From Rhodobacterales bacterium HKCCA1288 (GTDB taxonomy: Bacteria > Pseudomonadota > Alphaproteobacteria > Rhodobacterales > Rhodobacteraceae), in assembly GCA_015693905.1 (NCBI GenBank), contig CP065161.1, positions 124,001 through 188,000 on the forward strand: DNA of 64,000 bases, written 5' to 3'. How positions within the stretch are numbered: position 1 is the stretch's first letter; every line of letters begins with the position of its first letter. The notes beneath the pieces were generated by a model. That model searched no databases and was not told the origin of the DNA. It was given only the letters and a program-made list of their open reading frames with translations. Both the position numbers and the translations under genes were made by a program. Positions 45,326 to 55,236 of the stretch are shown here, piece after piece.

Positions 45326-45886
45326 ATGAGATCATCAAAGAACCGCTCGCGGTCAAAGGGCAATCGCAACCGCTCTGTTGGCAATATCATCAATCGGGTG
45401 TTTGACAGCTCTGGCCCAGAGGGCAAGGTGCGCGGCACACCGCAGCAGATCATCGACAAATATCAGCAATTGGCCCGTGATGCGCAGTTGAGCAATGACC
45501 GCGTGGCCGCTGAGAATTTCTTGCAGCACTCCGAGCACTATTCCCGCCTCCTAAGCGAGGCGCAGCGCGAGATGGACGCGCGCCGCGAAGAGCAGCAAAG
45601 CAATAATGGCGGCCAGAATGGCCATGATCGCCGTGGGTATTCGAACGAGGACGAGGCCGAGACTTCGCAGGATGCAGGCCAAGAGGTCGTGCCCAGTGAG
45701 ACGGATGGTTTGGCGATTGCCGCCGATGGCGATGGGGAAGAGGCCAGCACCTTGGTCGACACGCCCGAAAGCAAACCTCGCGCGAAACGCGCGCCGCGTG
45801 GCCCCCGCCGCCCGCGCAAATCTGACGAGGCGGGCAGCGATGCCGCCCCAATGGTTGCAGCCCCAAGCGAGGCGCAAGGCGAATAA
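45326..45886 (+). CDS. DUF4167 family protein
   Basis: The 186-residue product has the alphaproteobacterial DUF4167 domain in its first 90 residues: basic RSSKNRSRSKGNRNR, then SVGNIINRVFDSSGPEGKVRG and QQIIDKYQQLARDAQLSNDRVAAENFLQHSEHY. The second half is of low complexity, first acidic and then a lysine/arginine-proline tail (PRAKRAPRGPRRPRKS), suggesting nucleic acid binding. Function unknown. Start ATG 45326 gives the family N-terminus. Confidence 0.88.
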   Translation: MRSSKNRSRSKGNRNRSVGNIINRVFDSSGPEGKVRGTPQQIIDKYQQLARDAQLSNDRVAAENFLQHSEHYSRLLSEAQREMDARREEQQSNNGGQNGHDRRGYSNEDEAETSQDAGQEVVPSETDGLAIAADGDGEEASTLVDTPESKPRAKRAPRGPRRPRKSDEAGSDAAPMVAAPSEAQGE

Positions 45887-45913
45887 TCGCGCCTGACCTT
45901 GTCGCATGACATT

Positions 45914-45945
45914 GCCCCCGTGCCATCCTTGGCGCGGGGGTTTTT
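45914..45945 (+). terminator. Rho-independent terminator after DUF4167 gene
   Basis: CCCCCGTGCCA at 45915-45925 and TGGCGCGGGGG at 45930-45940 form an 11-base-pair stem (one wobble) with a four-base loop, followed by TTTTT. It lies 28 bases after the stop codon and also separates this gene from the convergent rsmA. Confidence 0.92.
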
Positions 45946-45951
45946 CTTGCC

Positions 45952-46788
45952 TTAATCGGCTGCGACAGCGCGGGCGAGGGCGCAAAACCCCTCAAGGCTG
46001 ACTGTTTCTGCGCGGTCAGTCGGGCGCAGCCCTGCGGCCAAGATGCGATCCTCAATATCAGGGCAAAGCCCCTTCAGCGCGGCGCGCAGCATTTTGCGGC
46101 GTTGATTAAAGGCTTTAGCAACCACGCGCTCCAGCACCTTTTGATCGGCGGGAAATTTCGGTGCCTCAAGTGCTGTTAAATGCACCACCGCAGAGCTGAC
46201 CTTTGGGGGTGGGGTGAAGGCCTCGGGCGGCAGGTTCAGCGCAATCCGCGCCTCACAGCGCCATTGCGCCAAGACGGCCAAGCGGCCATAGGCCTTGCTG
46301 CCCTCGCGTGCCACAATACGTTCGGCCACTTCGCGTTGGAACATCAAGGTCAGGCTTGACCATTGTGGCGGCCAAACAGGCGGGATCAGCCAACGGATGA
46401 GCAATTCGGTGCCCACATTATAGGGCAGATTGGCGATGATACGGATCGGCGGTTTCAGATGCGCCGCCCAATCCACGGCCAAAGCATCCTCATTGAGAAC
46501 GCTCAGGCGGTCGGGATAGGCGGCGGCGATTTCTGCCAACGCAGGAAGGCAACGCGCGTCTTTTTCAATCGCCACAACGCGCCGCGCCCCTTCGGCCAAA
46601 AGGCCACGGGTCAAACCACCAGGGCCAGGGCCGATTTCCAGAACATCACATTCGCTTAAATCCCCTGCAATGCGGGCGATTTTTGCGGTCAGATTCAGAT
46701 CAAGCAGGAAATTCTGCCCCAAGGATTTCTTGGCGCGCAGATCATGGGTTGCGATCACCTCGCGCAGGGGGGGGAGGGTATCAATCAT
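45952..46788 (-). CDS. rsmA: 16S rRNA (adenine1518-N6/adenine1519-N6) dimethyltransferase
   Basis: The 278-residue product is KsgA/Rsm[22 protein letters not shown]-binding [16 protein letters not shown], and the catalytic NLPY motif in [15 protein letters not shown]. It dimethylates two adjacent adenines near the 3' end of 16S rRNA. Its start overlaps the pdxA stop (ATGA), and it closes the surA-pdxA-rsmA operon. Confidence 0.96.
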   Translation of the reverse strand: MIDTLPPLREVIATHDLRAKKSLGQNFLLDLNLTAKIARIAGDLSECDVLEIGPGPGGLTRGLLAEGARRVVAIEKDARCLPALAEIAAAYPDRLSVLNEDALAVDWAAHLKPPIRIIANLPYNVGTELLIRWLIPPVWPPQWSSLTLMFQREVAERIVAREGSKAYGRLAVLAQWRCEARIALNLPPEAFTPPPKVSSAVVHLTALEAPKFPADQKVLERVVAKAFNQRRKMLRAALKGLCPDIEDRILAAGLRPTDRAETVSLEGFCALARAVAAD

Positions 46789-47771
46789 GCCGCGCGCACC
46801 TGTGCCATTTGATCCGCCATGCGCAACGCGGCGACCAAGCTTGTGGCATCTGCGCGGCCCGTGCCCGCGATGTCAAAGGCCGTGCCATGATCGGGCGAGG
46901 TGCGGATAAAGGGCAGGCCAAGCGTCACATTCACCCCGCCTGAGAAATCAAGCGTCTTGATCGGGATCAGCGCCTGATCATGATAGGCGCAGATGGCCAC
47001 ATCATACCGCGCGCGCGCCGCAGGGTGGAACATCGTATCTGCGGAGAGCGGCCCCGCGATCTGATAACCTTCGCCGCGCAGCCCCTCCAGACAGGGGATC
47101 ATCCATGCGATTTCCTCGCGCCCCATGGCGCCATTTTCGCCCGCATGGGGGTTCAGGCCCGCCACGGCAAAACGTGGGGACTGCAGACCGAAATCACGCT
47201 GCATTGCGTCCGAGGTCACGCGGATCACATCGCGCAATAGATCGGGGGTATAGGCCGCAGGAACCGCGCTGAGGGGGATGTGGATGGTGGCAGGCACAAC
47301 GCGTAATTCTGCGCAGGCCAACATCATCACCACCTTCACCCCGCCCGCCAAGGCCGCGAGATATTCGGTATGGCCTGGATAGGCAAAACCCGCGCCTTGT
47401 TGCAGGGCGTGTTTATGGATGGGCAGGGTGCAAATTGCGCGCGCCGCACCCGATTGGGCAAGCTCTACCGCCTCCGCGATTGCGTCAATAACCCCTTGCG
47501 CATGGGCGGCTTGGGGGTGGCCTGCCACACGGGCGGGGCCAAAGTCGCGATGCAGAACTGGCAACCCATCGCCAAAGGCCGCAAAGGCGGCACTTGCCTG
47601 GGATATTTTGACAATAGGTGCGCCATGCCCGTTGAAATGATCCGCATCCCCAATGACAAAAAAAGGAACCGCGCCCCGCAATTCATGCCACGCTTTCGCG
47701 GCAATCTCGGGGCCAATCCCCGCAGGCTCCCCACTGCTGAGCGCAATGGGGCCGGTCGTGCCCGCACCCAT
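46785..47771 (-). CDS. pdxA: 4-hydroxythreonine-4-phosphate dehydrogenase
   Basis: The 328-residue product starts [22 protein letters not shown] and has the metal-binding histidines in PGHTEYLA and [18 protein letters not shown] plus [23 protein letters not shown], all typical of PdxA in vitamin B6 synthesis. The start at 47771 is four bases after the surA stop; an open frame continues further into surA but is not credible as coding. Confidence 0.95.
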   Translation of the reverse strand: MGAGTTGPIALSSGEPAGIGPEIAAKAWHELRGAVPFFVIGDADHFNGHGAPIVKISQASAAFAAFGDGLPVLHRDFGPARVAGHPQAAHAQGVIDAIAEAVELAQSGAARAICTLPIHKHALQQGAGFAYPGHTEYLAALAGGVKVVMMLACAELRVVPATIHIPLSAVPAAYTPDLLRDVIRVTSDAMQRDFGLQSPRFAVAGLNPHAGENGAMGREEIAWMIPCLEGLRGEGYQIAGPLSADTMFHPAARARYDVAICAYHDQALIPIKTLDFSGGVNVTLGLPFIRTSPDHGTAFDIAGTGRADATSLVAALRMADQMAQVRAA

Positions 47772-47775
47772 GGGA

Positions 47776-49035
47776 TCAGTCCAAATCACGGATGATGGCG
47801 TCCGCGCGCAATTCCTCAAGATAGCCAGAGGCATAAGTCTCAAGGCGCTGCGAGAACAAGGCTTGGCGAATTTCCTCACGCGCGCCATCTTCAAGCTCGA
47901 CTGTGCGATTGCAAAGCCAAACCATCAGAAGGTCGGCGCCATTGTTGCGGCGCAGGGCGGTCGAGCTTTCATTCGGGTCAAGCTTAGCAAGCTCTGCCGC
48001 AATATCTGCGGGCACTTCGGCGCGCGGGGCGCTGATCCGTTCAAACTGACCTTCTAGAGTGCCGTAAAGATCATCGCAGCGGTCATTTTGCGCGGCGATC
48101 TCAGCGGCGCGCGCGGCGGCATCTGGCCCTGAAAGCAGAATGGTCGCGTAATCATAACTGCTCGGCGTTGGGAATTGATATCCCGCCTCTTCAAAGCCCA
48201 GCATTTGAAAAATCCCAATCCCAGGCCCCAAAGGGACGGGTTCGGTGACGTCACCAACATCCAAGGTGATCAACATGGCACTCAGGCCTTGGGGCAGAGA
48301 TGACAGGGGACGCCAATCCAACGCACCACCATCCACCGCGGTGGGGGCGGCTGAACGGGCGCGGGCGGCATCGGCAAAAGCCGTCAGATTTCCATCCACA
48401 TCTTCGGCAATCGCCAGCAATTCCGCGCGCAGCGTGTCAATATCGTTGCCTTCAATCGGCAGGATCAATTCCGCCAAACGAATTTGCGCCCCGCCCCCGC
48501 TGGAGCCGAGCGCAAGTGCGCGGTCAATCTCGGCCTCAGAGACTTGGGCGCGTGCCCCAAACCGACTGCGCAATATCTCGCGCCACAAAAGGCCTGCATT
48601 GATAAAATCGCGCAGGGTCTCATAGGTGACCCCCTCGTTCTCAAGCGCATCAATCAACCCTTGGCCGTCCAAATTCGCGCGGGCGGCAAATTCGTCAATT
48701 CCGATCATCAACTGGTCTTGGGTGATTGTGATCCCCGCTGCTTGGGCAGCGGCCATTTGCAGGCGTTCCTCCACCAAAACCTCGCGCGCGCGGGCCTGTA
48801 GGTCACCTGGTGCATTCAAGATGCCCAAAAATGTGGCGCGTTGATCCACCTCATATTGCGTGATCACGGTATCATTAACCGCAATCACAGGCGTGAAATC
48901 GAGCGATTGCGCGCGCATTTGTGCAGGGGTAAGCGCCAAGGCGCATCCCATGATCACACCAAAACACAGGTTGCGCGCGGCGCGCGCGCCCAAGAATTTA
49001 CCCAAGATTGGGGAAGATACGTGATGTGAACTCAT
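47776..49035 (-). CDS. surA: SurA-type periplasmic peptidyl-prolyl isomerase/chaperone
   Basis: The 419-residue product has a signal peptide (NLCFGVIMGCALALTPAQMRAQ), the SurA N-terminal region FTPVIAVNDTVITQYEVDQRATFLGI and one parvulin-type domain with RLAELILPIEG and DGGALDWRPLSSLPQGLSAML. It escorts outer-membrane proteins. Upstream, where Rhodobacterales usually place lptD, there is only a 139-base gap before lptG. Confidence 0.92.
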   Translation of the reverse strand: MSSHHVSSPILGKFLGARAARNLCFGVIMGCALALTPAQMRAQSLDFTPVIAVNDTVITQYEVDQRATFLGILNAPGDLQARAREVLVEERLQMAAAQAAGITITQDQLMIGIDEFAARANLDGQGLIDALENEGVTYETLRDFINAGLLWREILRSRFGARAQVSEAEIDRALALGSSGGGAQIRLAELILPIEGNDIDTLRAELLAIAEDVDGNLTAFADAARARSAAPTAVDGGALDWRPLSSLPQGLSAMLITLDVGDVTEPVPLGPGIGIFQMLGFEEAGYQFPTPSSYDYATILLSGPDAAARAAEIAAQNDRCDDLYGTLEGQFERISAPRAEVPADIAAELAKLDPNESSTALRRNNGADLLMVWLCNRTVELEDGAREEIRQALFSQRLETYASGYLEELRADAIIRDLD

Positions 49036-49174
49036 CTTGTCCTTCTTCGGTCACTCTTGCGAGGGGCGGCGTCAGAGCGCCCGTTGATATTTGTGCCAAG
49101 CCTACAAGAGGCGAGCAAGCGAAGCGAGGGGAAATTCATGCCCCCCTCATGTCTTGGGCCGATCCATCACTGTC

Positions 49175-50269
49175 TTAGCCATCTTCCATATGCAAAATCA
49201 CCCCAAGCGCCAAAAGCGACCCCGCAAGGGGCGGTGTCCATGCAACGATAAAGGCGGAAAGCTGACCATTCTCACCCAAAACTTGGGCAAAGCTGCGCAG
49301 AAAATAGAGGCCAAAGCCCAACAAAATCGCGGCGAGCACTAAAGGCCCCGTGCGGCCAAAACGGGTGTGACGCATCGTAAGGCTTGCACCGATCAAGACC
49401 ATGCTCATCAGCATCAAGGGGTTTGCCAACTGCATCTGGAACCAGACCCGATGCGACAGGCCCGCAAATCCCGCATCCTGCAACTGCGTAATGAAATCGG
49501 GAAGGGCGTAGATCGAGATATTGCTCGGATCCCCAAAGGAATCGAGAATTTGTTCCCGCGTCAGCGTTGAAGGAACGGCATAGCTTTCAAAACTTTCTGC
49601 ACTGGCCTCGGGGTTGGTTTGGGTTAAGTCCCAGATCTTGGCGCGGGTAAGATCCCATGATTGCAGTCCAAGGCGCGCTTCATCGGCGTCAATGCGCTGT
49701 TCAATTCGGCCAAATGTATCGAAATTATAGAAGGTGACGTCAAATAACTGCGTGCCATCGCTATTGGCGCGCAGCGCGTTGATGACGGTTTGCTGATCGC
49801 GCGTGCCTTGGCGCAGCCAAAGCCCTTCTTGCGTGATGGCCAAGGTGCGTTCCTGTGCGCCACGCACCTGTGCCAACTTACGCTCATGCGCGATCTGTGT
49901 GTCGGCCACGATTGGGTTGATCACCAAAAGACCGATGATCCCGATGAGGGCGGCCACGCCAATTGGGGCCATCGTGGCCCGCAAAGCCGAGCGCCCCGAT
50001 GCCCGCACCACCACCAATTCCGAACTGCGTGCCAGTGACAAGAAAAAGACCAAGGTCGCCAGCATGACAACCAGTGGAAAGAGGGAATAAAGCGCTGACG
50101 GCATATTGAGCAGCGCAAGCGTGAGCGCATCGCCCAAATCCCCGCCGTTGAGCGCGATTTTTCGCATCTGTTCGGTCAAATCCACGACCATGTGGATCAC
50201 CGCAAAGATCGCCAACACGGTGAGGAAGTTTTTGAAATAGCGCTGCGCGAGGTAAAGTTGCAGGATCAT
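49175..50269 (-). CDS. lptG: LPS export ABC transporter permease LptG
   Basis: The 364-residue product has about six membrane segments with a central beta-jellyroll periplasmic domain and is of the YjgP/YjgQ family: YLAQRYFKNFLTVLAIFAVIHMVVDLTEQMRKI at the N-terminus and VWFQMQLANPLMLMSMVLIGASLTMR in the C-terminal half. With LptF it extracts lipopolysaccharide from the inner membrane. It overlaps the lptF stop by four bases. Confidence 0.94.
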   Translation of the reverse strand: MILQLYLAQRYFKNFLTVLAIFAVIHMVVDLTEQMRKIALNGGDLGDALTLALLNMPSALYSLFPLVVMLATLVFFLSLARSSELVVVRASGRSALRATMAPIGVAALIGIIGLLVINPIVADTQIAHERKLAQVRGAQERTLAITQEGLWLRQGTRDQQTVINALRANSDGTQLFDVTFYNFDTFGRIEQRIDADEARLGLQSWDLTRAKIWDLTQTNPEASAESFESYAVPSTLTREQILDSFGDPSNISIYALPDFITQLQDAGFAGLSHRVWFQMQLANPLMLMSMVLIGASLTMRHTRFGRTGPLVLAAILLGFGLYFLRSFAQVLGENGQLSAFIVAWTPPLAGSLLALGVILHMEDG

Positions 50270-51429
50270 GCGCCGCCCTCAACCAGATCAGGCTGCCGCA
50301 TCGGGCGCCAATGTGCGGTTTTATATACCGCCAACAGCACCGCCCCGAACACCACGGCGCAGAGCAGTGGCTGCACATAGGCCAATGGTGCCAAATGCGG
50401 CGCGTTGGTCACCTGAGCGCTCAAAAGGTTCTTGCTCATCTGCAACGGGATCACCAACCCTACGGCCAGCATGATCTGCGCCCATAACCCAAGCCGCGAA
50501 AAATTGCGCAGCATCAGGCAACTGGCCGCAATCAAAGGCACAAAAAACGCGAACATCGCCTGCGCGAAACGATAATGCAGTTCCCATTTGATACGATCTA
50601 GGGGAATGCCCGCGCGGTTGGCAAGATCTTGATCCGCCGCAATCAGCGCAGGCGTGGACATCGCGCGCTCGTTCTCGGGCAGAACTTCGCCCTCTTCGTC
50701 ACTGCCTGATGCAGTCGGGCTTTGTGCCTGTGTGATATCATAGTTCAATCGCTCAAAGCTGAGATTGCTCAGGCGGTTTGTGACCCGATCCAAGGTGATA
50801 CTGCGCCCTGATACCAAGATCATCCGCGCGTTTTCCGCATCGCGCAAAAGATACCCGCGATCCGCGCGATAGGTCACTTCGCGGGTCTCGCTGCGGCGGT
50901 CATGAATGAACAGACCCTGCAACTCACCTTCGGGTGAAATATCGCTGATGTAAATCGTGATGCCCGAGATCGGGGATTGGAACACGCCCGCGCGCAGCAA
51001 CTGCGCGACCAGATCATTGCCCAAGATGTTTGATCTTTCGCGAAATTGTGCTTCGGCCTGCGGGGCCAAACCATTGCTAAGGCCCGCAACCAAAAACGCC
51101 ATAATCGCCCCGAAATAGAAAACGGGCCGTAACAGGCGCAGCGGCGAGATGCCGGCGGTCTGCAAAATCACCAATTCACTATCGGTGATCAGGCGGTTGA
51201 ACACATAAAGGGTCGCCACAAACCCCGCCACCGGCAGCACCATCATGATAATCGGCGGCAGCGCCAATGTGGTCAGTTCGAGGAAGGCCAAAATGGTTTG
51301 GCCGTCCGAGATCAATTGATCGAACAAATCAACCCCTTGGTTGATCCAATAAACGGACACCAAAACAAGCGCGAAGAAGCCAAAGAAACTGAGGCACATG
51401 AGCAAGATATAACGATCATATCGTGTCAA
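50266..51429 (-). CDS. lptF: LPS export ABC transporter permease LptF
   Basis: The 387-residue product is the partner permease: RYDRYILLMCLSFFGFFALVLVSVYWINQGVDLFD and the C-terminal WELHYRFAQAMFAFFVPLIAASCLMLRNFSR. An insertion rich in acidic residues (SPTASGSDEEGEVLPENE, near residues 228-245) lies in the periplasmic domain. It is the first gene of the block and divergent from pepA. Confidence 0.94.
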   Translation of the reverse strand: MTRYDRYILLMCLSFFGFFALVLVSVYWINQGVDLFDQLISDGQTILAFLELTTLALPPIIMMVLPVAGFVATLYVFNRLITDSELVILQTAGISPLRLLRPVFYFGAIMAFLVAGLSNGLAPQAEAQFRERSNILGNDLVAQLLRAGVFQSPISGITIYISDISPEGELQGLFIHDRRSETREVTYRADRGYLLRDAENARMILVSGRSITLDRVTNRLSNLSFERLNYDITQAQSPTASGSDEEGEVLPENERAMSTPALIAADQDLANRAGIPLDRIKWELHYRFAQAMFAFFVPLIAASCLMLRNFSRLGLWAQIMLAVGLVIPLQMSKNLLSAQVTNAPHLAPLAYVQPLLCAVVFGAVLLAVYKTAHWRPMRQPDLVEGGA

Positions 51430-51640
51430 ATTGGCAGCCTTTGTAAATTTGGCCCCATATCTTTGGGGTGCAAGCGGGCCTGATTGCCCACAAGGTCTTT
51501 TGGTTTTGGGGGTTTTTGGGGCTTAATGCAAGGCTTCCGCGCGAAGGGCACGGGTTCGTGCAATCGCCCATCTGGTCAAGCCGCAGTTTGCGCCCTAGTG
51601 TTGCCGTGAAATGACGCTTTCAACCAATGTGAGGATCTTC

Positions 51641-53110
51641 ATGACCCGTCCATCCGCGACACAGTTTTGCGAAATTGATCTTGATGCGCTTAAGGGGCTT
51701 TCGGGAAAGATTGCCTGTTTGGCCACGCCAGAGGGTGGTTTGGATGCAGCGGGGCGGCGGTTGAACCGCCTGAGCAAAGGCGCGGTGGATCGGGCCCTTG
51801 GCAGCCCTGCATGGGAGGGATTAAACGCGGGCGATGTCATGGTCTTGGCCTATCCTGCGGGCATGGCGGCAGAGGCCGTGTTGCTCCTCAAAACAGAGCG
51901 CCGCGTCACCGCACAAGCGGCACGCCGCGCGGGCGCTAAATTGCGGGTCGCGGCGGGCAAATCAGAGTTGCATATCTGTGCGGGCAATTTCGCACGCAGC
52001 GCGGATTTGGCGCTTGGGGTGGTCTTGCGGGGCTATGAATTTGGCGATCACAAATCCAAAGCCCCCGAAAGCTATGGCAGCGTCACGCTCTATTGCAGCA
52101 AACCTAATGAGATTGCCGCAAAGGCCGCGCCGCTTTTGGCGGTGGCGGAAGGGGTGTTTTTCACCCGTGATCTGGTCAACGCCCCAGCCAATGTTCTGAC
52201 GACCACCAGTTTTGCCGAACAGCTCAGCGATTTGGCCGCGCTTGGCGTCAAGGTCGAGGTTCTTGATGAACCCGCGCTCGAAAAATTGGGAATGCGCGCC
52301 CTTTTGGGGGTTGGGCAAGGCTCGGAAAGCCCGTCCAAGGTTGTGGTGATGGAATGGATGGGCGCAGGTGATGCGCAGCCCTTTGCTCTCGTGGGCAAGG
52401 GGGTTGTGTTTGACACAGGCGGCATCAGCCTAAAACCCGCCGCAGGCATGGAAGATATGACCATGGATATGGGCGGCGCAGGTGTTGTTGCAGGGGTGAT
52501 GAAAGGCCTTGCCTTACGCAAGGCGCGCGCCAACGTGGTTGGTCTGGTTGGCTTGGTTGAAAACATGCCCGATGGTCGCGCGCAGCGTCCTGGCGATGTT
52601 GTGGTCTCAATGAAAGGGGACACAATCGAGGTCATCAATACCGATGCCGAAGGGCGCCTCGTTCTGGCGGATGTGCTGTGGTATGCGCAAGAACGCTTTG
52701 CCCCACGCGCGATGATAAATTTGGCCACGCTGACAGGCGCAATTATCATTGGTCTGGGCCATGACAATGCAGGCGTTTTTGCAAATGATGATGCGCTTTG
52801 CGCAGCCTTCCTAAAGGCCGCGAAAGCCGAAGATGAAGGCGCATGGCCGATGCCATTGGATGACAGCTATGATGACCTGATCAAAAGCCGCATAGCCGAT
52901 ATTAAAAACTCAGGCGGGCGGCCTGCGGGCTCGATCACAGCGGCCAAATTCCTGCAGCGTTTTGTCAAGAAAGACATGCCTTGGATCCACCTTGATATTG
53001 CGGGTGTTGCTTCGATTGCAAAGGACAGCAAATACGCCCCCGCAGGGGCAACAGGTTGGGGCGTTTTGGCACTGGATCGGTTGATCCAAGATATGTTTGA
53101 CGAAGGCTGA
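51641..53110 (+). CDS. pepA: Leucyl aminopeptidase (M17)
   Basis: The 489-residue product has the M17 catalytic core with VGKGVVFDTGGISLKPAAGMEDMTMDMGGAG, NTDAEGRLVLADVLWY (the family signature) and the lysine-containing segment before it. It cleaves N-terminal residues with two metal ions. The start 51641 has GAGGA upstream; ATG 51611 lacks such a site. It overlaps holC by one base (TGATG). Confidence 0.95.
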   Translation: MTRPSATQFCEIDLDALKGLSGKIACLATPEGGLDAAGRRLNRLSKGAVDRALGSPAWEGLNAGDVMVLAYPAGMAAEAVLLLKTERRVTAQAARRAGAKLRVAAGKSELHICAGNFARSADLALGVVLRGYEFGDHKSKAPESYGSVTLYCSKPNEIAAKAAPLLAVAEGVFFTRDLVNAPANVLTTTSFAEQLSDLAALGVKVEVLDEPALEKLGMRALLGVGQGSESPSKVVVMEWMGAGDAQPFALVGKGVVFDTGGISLKPAAGMEDMTMDMGGAGVVAGVMKGLALRKARANVVGLVGLVENMPDGRAQRPGDVVVSMKGDTIEVINTDAEGRLVLADVLWYAQERFAPRAMINLATLTGAIIIGLGHDNAGVFANDDALCAAFLKAAKAEDEGAWPMPLDDSYDDLIKSRIADIKNSGGRPAGSITAAKFLQRFVKKDMPWIHLDIAGVASIAKDSKYAPAGATGWGVLALDRLIQDMFDEG

Positions 53111-53592
53111 TGTCCGAACTGTGGTTCTACCATCTGACCCGCTCGCGGCTTGAGCAAGTTTTGCCCATGCTGATTGAGCGCGCTTTGGCGCAAGGGTGGC
53201 GCGTGGCCTTGCGCGCGCCCGATGCGCAAAGCGTGGCGCGGATGGATGACCTTTTATGGGCCGCGCATCCGCCCGAGCGTTTTCTGCCCCACGGGGTCGA
53301 GGGCGGGGCGGATGCCGAACTTCAACCCATTCTCATTGGCACAGGCGATCTGCGCGCCAATCGCCCCGATTATCTGGTGGCGATTGGCGGGGCCACGATC
53401 ACACCTGAGGATTGCGCAGGCCTGACCCGCGCTGTTTTGGTTTTTGACGGCCGAGATGAGGCATCCGTCACCCATGCGCGCACCCATTGGCGCAGTTTTG
53501 CCGAGGCGGGCCTGCGTCTTCAATATTGGTCGCAGGCCTCAGGCGCGTGGAAAATGGAACGCGAACATCCACAACCTTCGACAAAAGATTGA
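53110..53592 (+). CDS. holC: DNA polymerase III subunit chi
   Basis: The 160-residue product resembles HolC: ELWFYHLTRSRLEQVLPMLIERALAQGWRV, LLWAAHPPERFLPHG, and FDGRDEASVTHARTHWRSFAEAG. The chi subunit links the clamp loader to single-strand binding protein. The position directly after pepA is conserved in alphaproteobacteria. Confidence 0.9.
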   Translation: MSELWFYHLTRSRLEQVLPMLIERALAQGWRVALRAPDAQSVARMDDLLWAAHPPERFLPHGVEGGADAELQPILIGTGDLRANRPDYLVAIGGATITPEDCAGLTRAVLVFDGRDEASVTHARTHWRSFAEAGLRLQYWSQASGAWKMEREHPQPSTKD

Positions 53593-53709
53593 TGTTTCGA
53601 TGAAAAACCAAATTGCTTTGACGAATTATTAGGATTCCATCCTCTACAACCCTCGTCACCTTGGGCCATGATTGCGCGCCCATCAGTCGTTGAGGAGAGG
53701 GTCTGGCCC

Positions 53710-55197
53710 ATGGTTGCCTATGAATTTGATCAACATCTGCCCGAATTCAATTTGGTCGGGGACGACCTAAACCTATTGGCCAATGTGGGCACGCTTATTG
53801 TGCCCGAGATTGATGCCGTTCTCTCGGAATTCTACGCCCATGCCTTGAACGATGCCGATTTGGCCAAATATTTCAAAACAGAGGCTTCGGTTGATCATGC
53901 GCGCATGGAGCAAAAGGCGCATTGGATCAATCTGTTTTCTGGGCGTTTTGATGCGGATTATTTCGCCTCGGTGCAGCGCGTGGGGGCGATCCATGCCAAG
54001 ATTGATCTGCCCCTTTTTGCCTATGTTTCCGCCTATTCCAAGGCAACAGGACGGTTGCTTGAGGCGCTGACGCGCAAGGCGCAAGTGCCGCCAAAACGGT
54101 TTCGGGGGGTGCGCGAAGCGGATGACCGCTTGGGGCCGATGTTATCGGTTCTCAGTCGCGCCTTTGCCTTTGATATGCAATGCGTGGTGGAGGTGACCAT
54201 TGGCATATGGCGTGACGAACAGCAGCGCCTTTTTGATCATATGGAGGTCGCAGTTGGCGCCTTGGCCGAAGGAAATCTGGGTCATGTGATCCCTGACCCA
54301 GATTATAGCGATTTTCCAAGACGCTATGACCCGATGCGGAGGGATTTCAACGCAACTGTCGCCCGTTTGGCTGCGATTGTGCGCGACATCGGGGCCTCAA
54401 TGGAAAAGTTGATGTATGAAACCGAATCCGTGACCCGCGCCGCACAGGATTTGTCGGGGCGCACCGCCTCGCAGGCGGCCTCGCTGGAGCAGACCGCAGC
54501 CGCGATGGAGGAGTTGACTGTCTCCGTCCAAGGCTCGGCCCAAAACACCCGCGCCGCAGCCGATGTTGCGCGCGAAGCCCGCCAAGAGGTGACCCGCGGG
54601 GCAGGGGTTGTGTCCGATGCCGCAAAGGCGATGGAAATGATCAAGCAATCTTCGGATCGCATTTCCCAGATCACTGGTGTGATTAATGATATTTCCTTCC
54701 AAACCAATCTTTTGGCTCTGAACGCTGGGGTCGAGGCGGCCCGCGCGGGGGATGCAGGGCGCGGTTTTGCGGTGGTGGCCCAAGAGGTGCGCGCCTTGGC
54801 CGCCAAATCCAGCCAAGCGGCGCGTGAGATTGATCAATTGATCAGTGAAAGCGCCGCGCATGTCTCCTCAGGTGTCGGTCTGATGGATGAGGCAGGCAGC
54901 ACCCTAGAAGGGATCGTGGTCAGTTTCGAAAGGGTATCGGTTTTGGCGGGCGAAATTGCATCGGCGGCGCAAGAACAGTCCCAAGGTTTGGGCGAGGTCA
55001 ACCTCTCGGTTGGTCAAATGGACGAGATTACACAGAAGAACGCGCAAATGGTGGAGCAGACCAATGACGCGCTTCATAAGCTTAGCCTGCAAGCCAAAGA
55101 TGTTCAGCGTCTTTTGGGCAGTTTGCAAATCGAACCCAATTCATCCGCCTCAACGGGGACAGGGCGTGGCCCTTCGGCCCGTGGGATTGCGGCATAA
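53710..55197 (+). CDS. Cytoplasmic methyl-accepting chemotaxis protein with globin sensor
   Basis: The product is about 495 residues with no membrane segment. Residues 1-170 form a globin-coupled sensor domain (protoglobin) with the candidate proximal histidine in QRVGAIHAKIDLPLFAYVSAYSKATG. The remainder is a HAMP-like linker and a chemoreceptor signalling domain with the hairpin core ISFQTNLLALNAGVEAARAGDAGRGFAVVAQEVRALA. It resembles HemAT, an oxygen sensor that controls the chemotaxis kinase CheA. An upstream ATG at 53668 is possible, but GGAGAG lies before 53710. No other chemotaxis genes are in the window. Confidence 0.9.
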   Translation: MVAYEFDQHLPEFNLVGDDLNLLANVGTLIVPEIDAVLSEFYAHALNDADLAKYFKTEASVDHARMEQKAHWINLFSGRFDADYFASVQRVGAIHAKIDLPLFAYVSAYSKATGRLLEALTRKAQVPPKRFRGVREADDRLGPMLSVLSRAFAFDMQCVVEVTIGIWRDEQQRLFDHMEVAVGALAEGNLGHVIPDPDYSDFPRRYDPMRRDFNATVARLAAIVRDIGASMEKLMYETESVTRAAQDLSGRTASQAASLEQTAAAMEELTVSVQGSAQNTRAAADVAREARQEVTRGAGVVSDAAKAMEMIKQSSDRISQITGVINDISFQTNLLALNAGVEAARAGDAGRGFAVVAQEVRALAAKSSQAAREIDQLISESAAHVSSGVGLMDEAGSTLEGIVVSFERVSVLAGEIASAAQEQSQGLGEVNLSVGQMDEITQKNAQMVEQTNDALHKLSLQAKDVQRLLGSLQIEPNSSASTGTGRGPSARGIAA

Positions 55198-55207
55198 AGG
55201 ATGAAAG

Positions 55208-55236
55208 CGCGCGGGGTGAGCGGATTGGCCCGCGCG
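55208..55236. terminator. Hairpin between convergent chemoreceptor and protease genes
   Basis: CGCGCGGG at 55208-55215 and CCCGCGCG at 55229-55236 form a perfect eight-base-pair stem with a 13-base loop between the convergent stop codons. No clear T-run follows on either strand, so termination would be weak or Rho-assisted. Confidence 0.4.
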
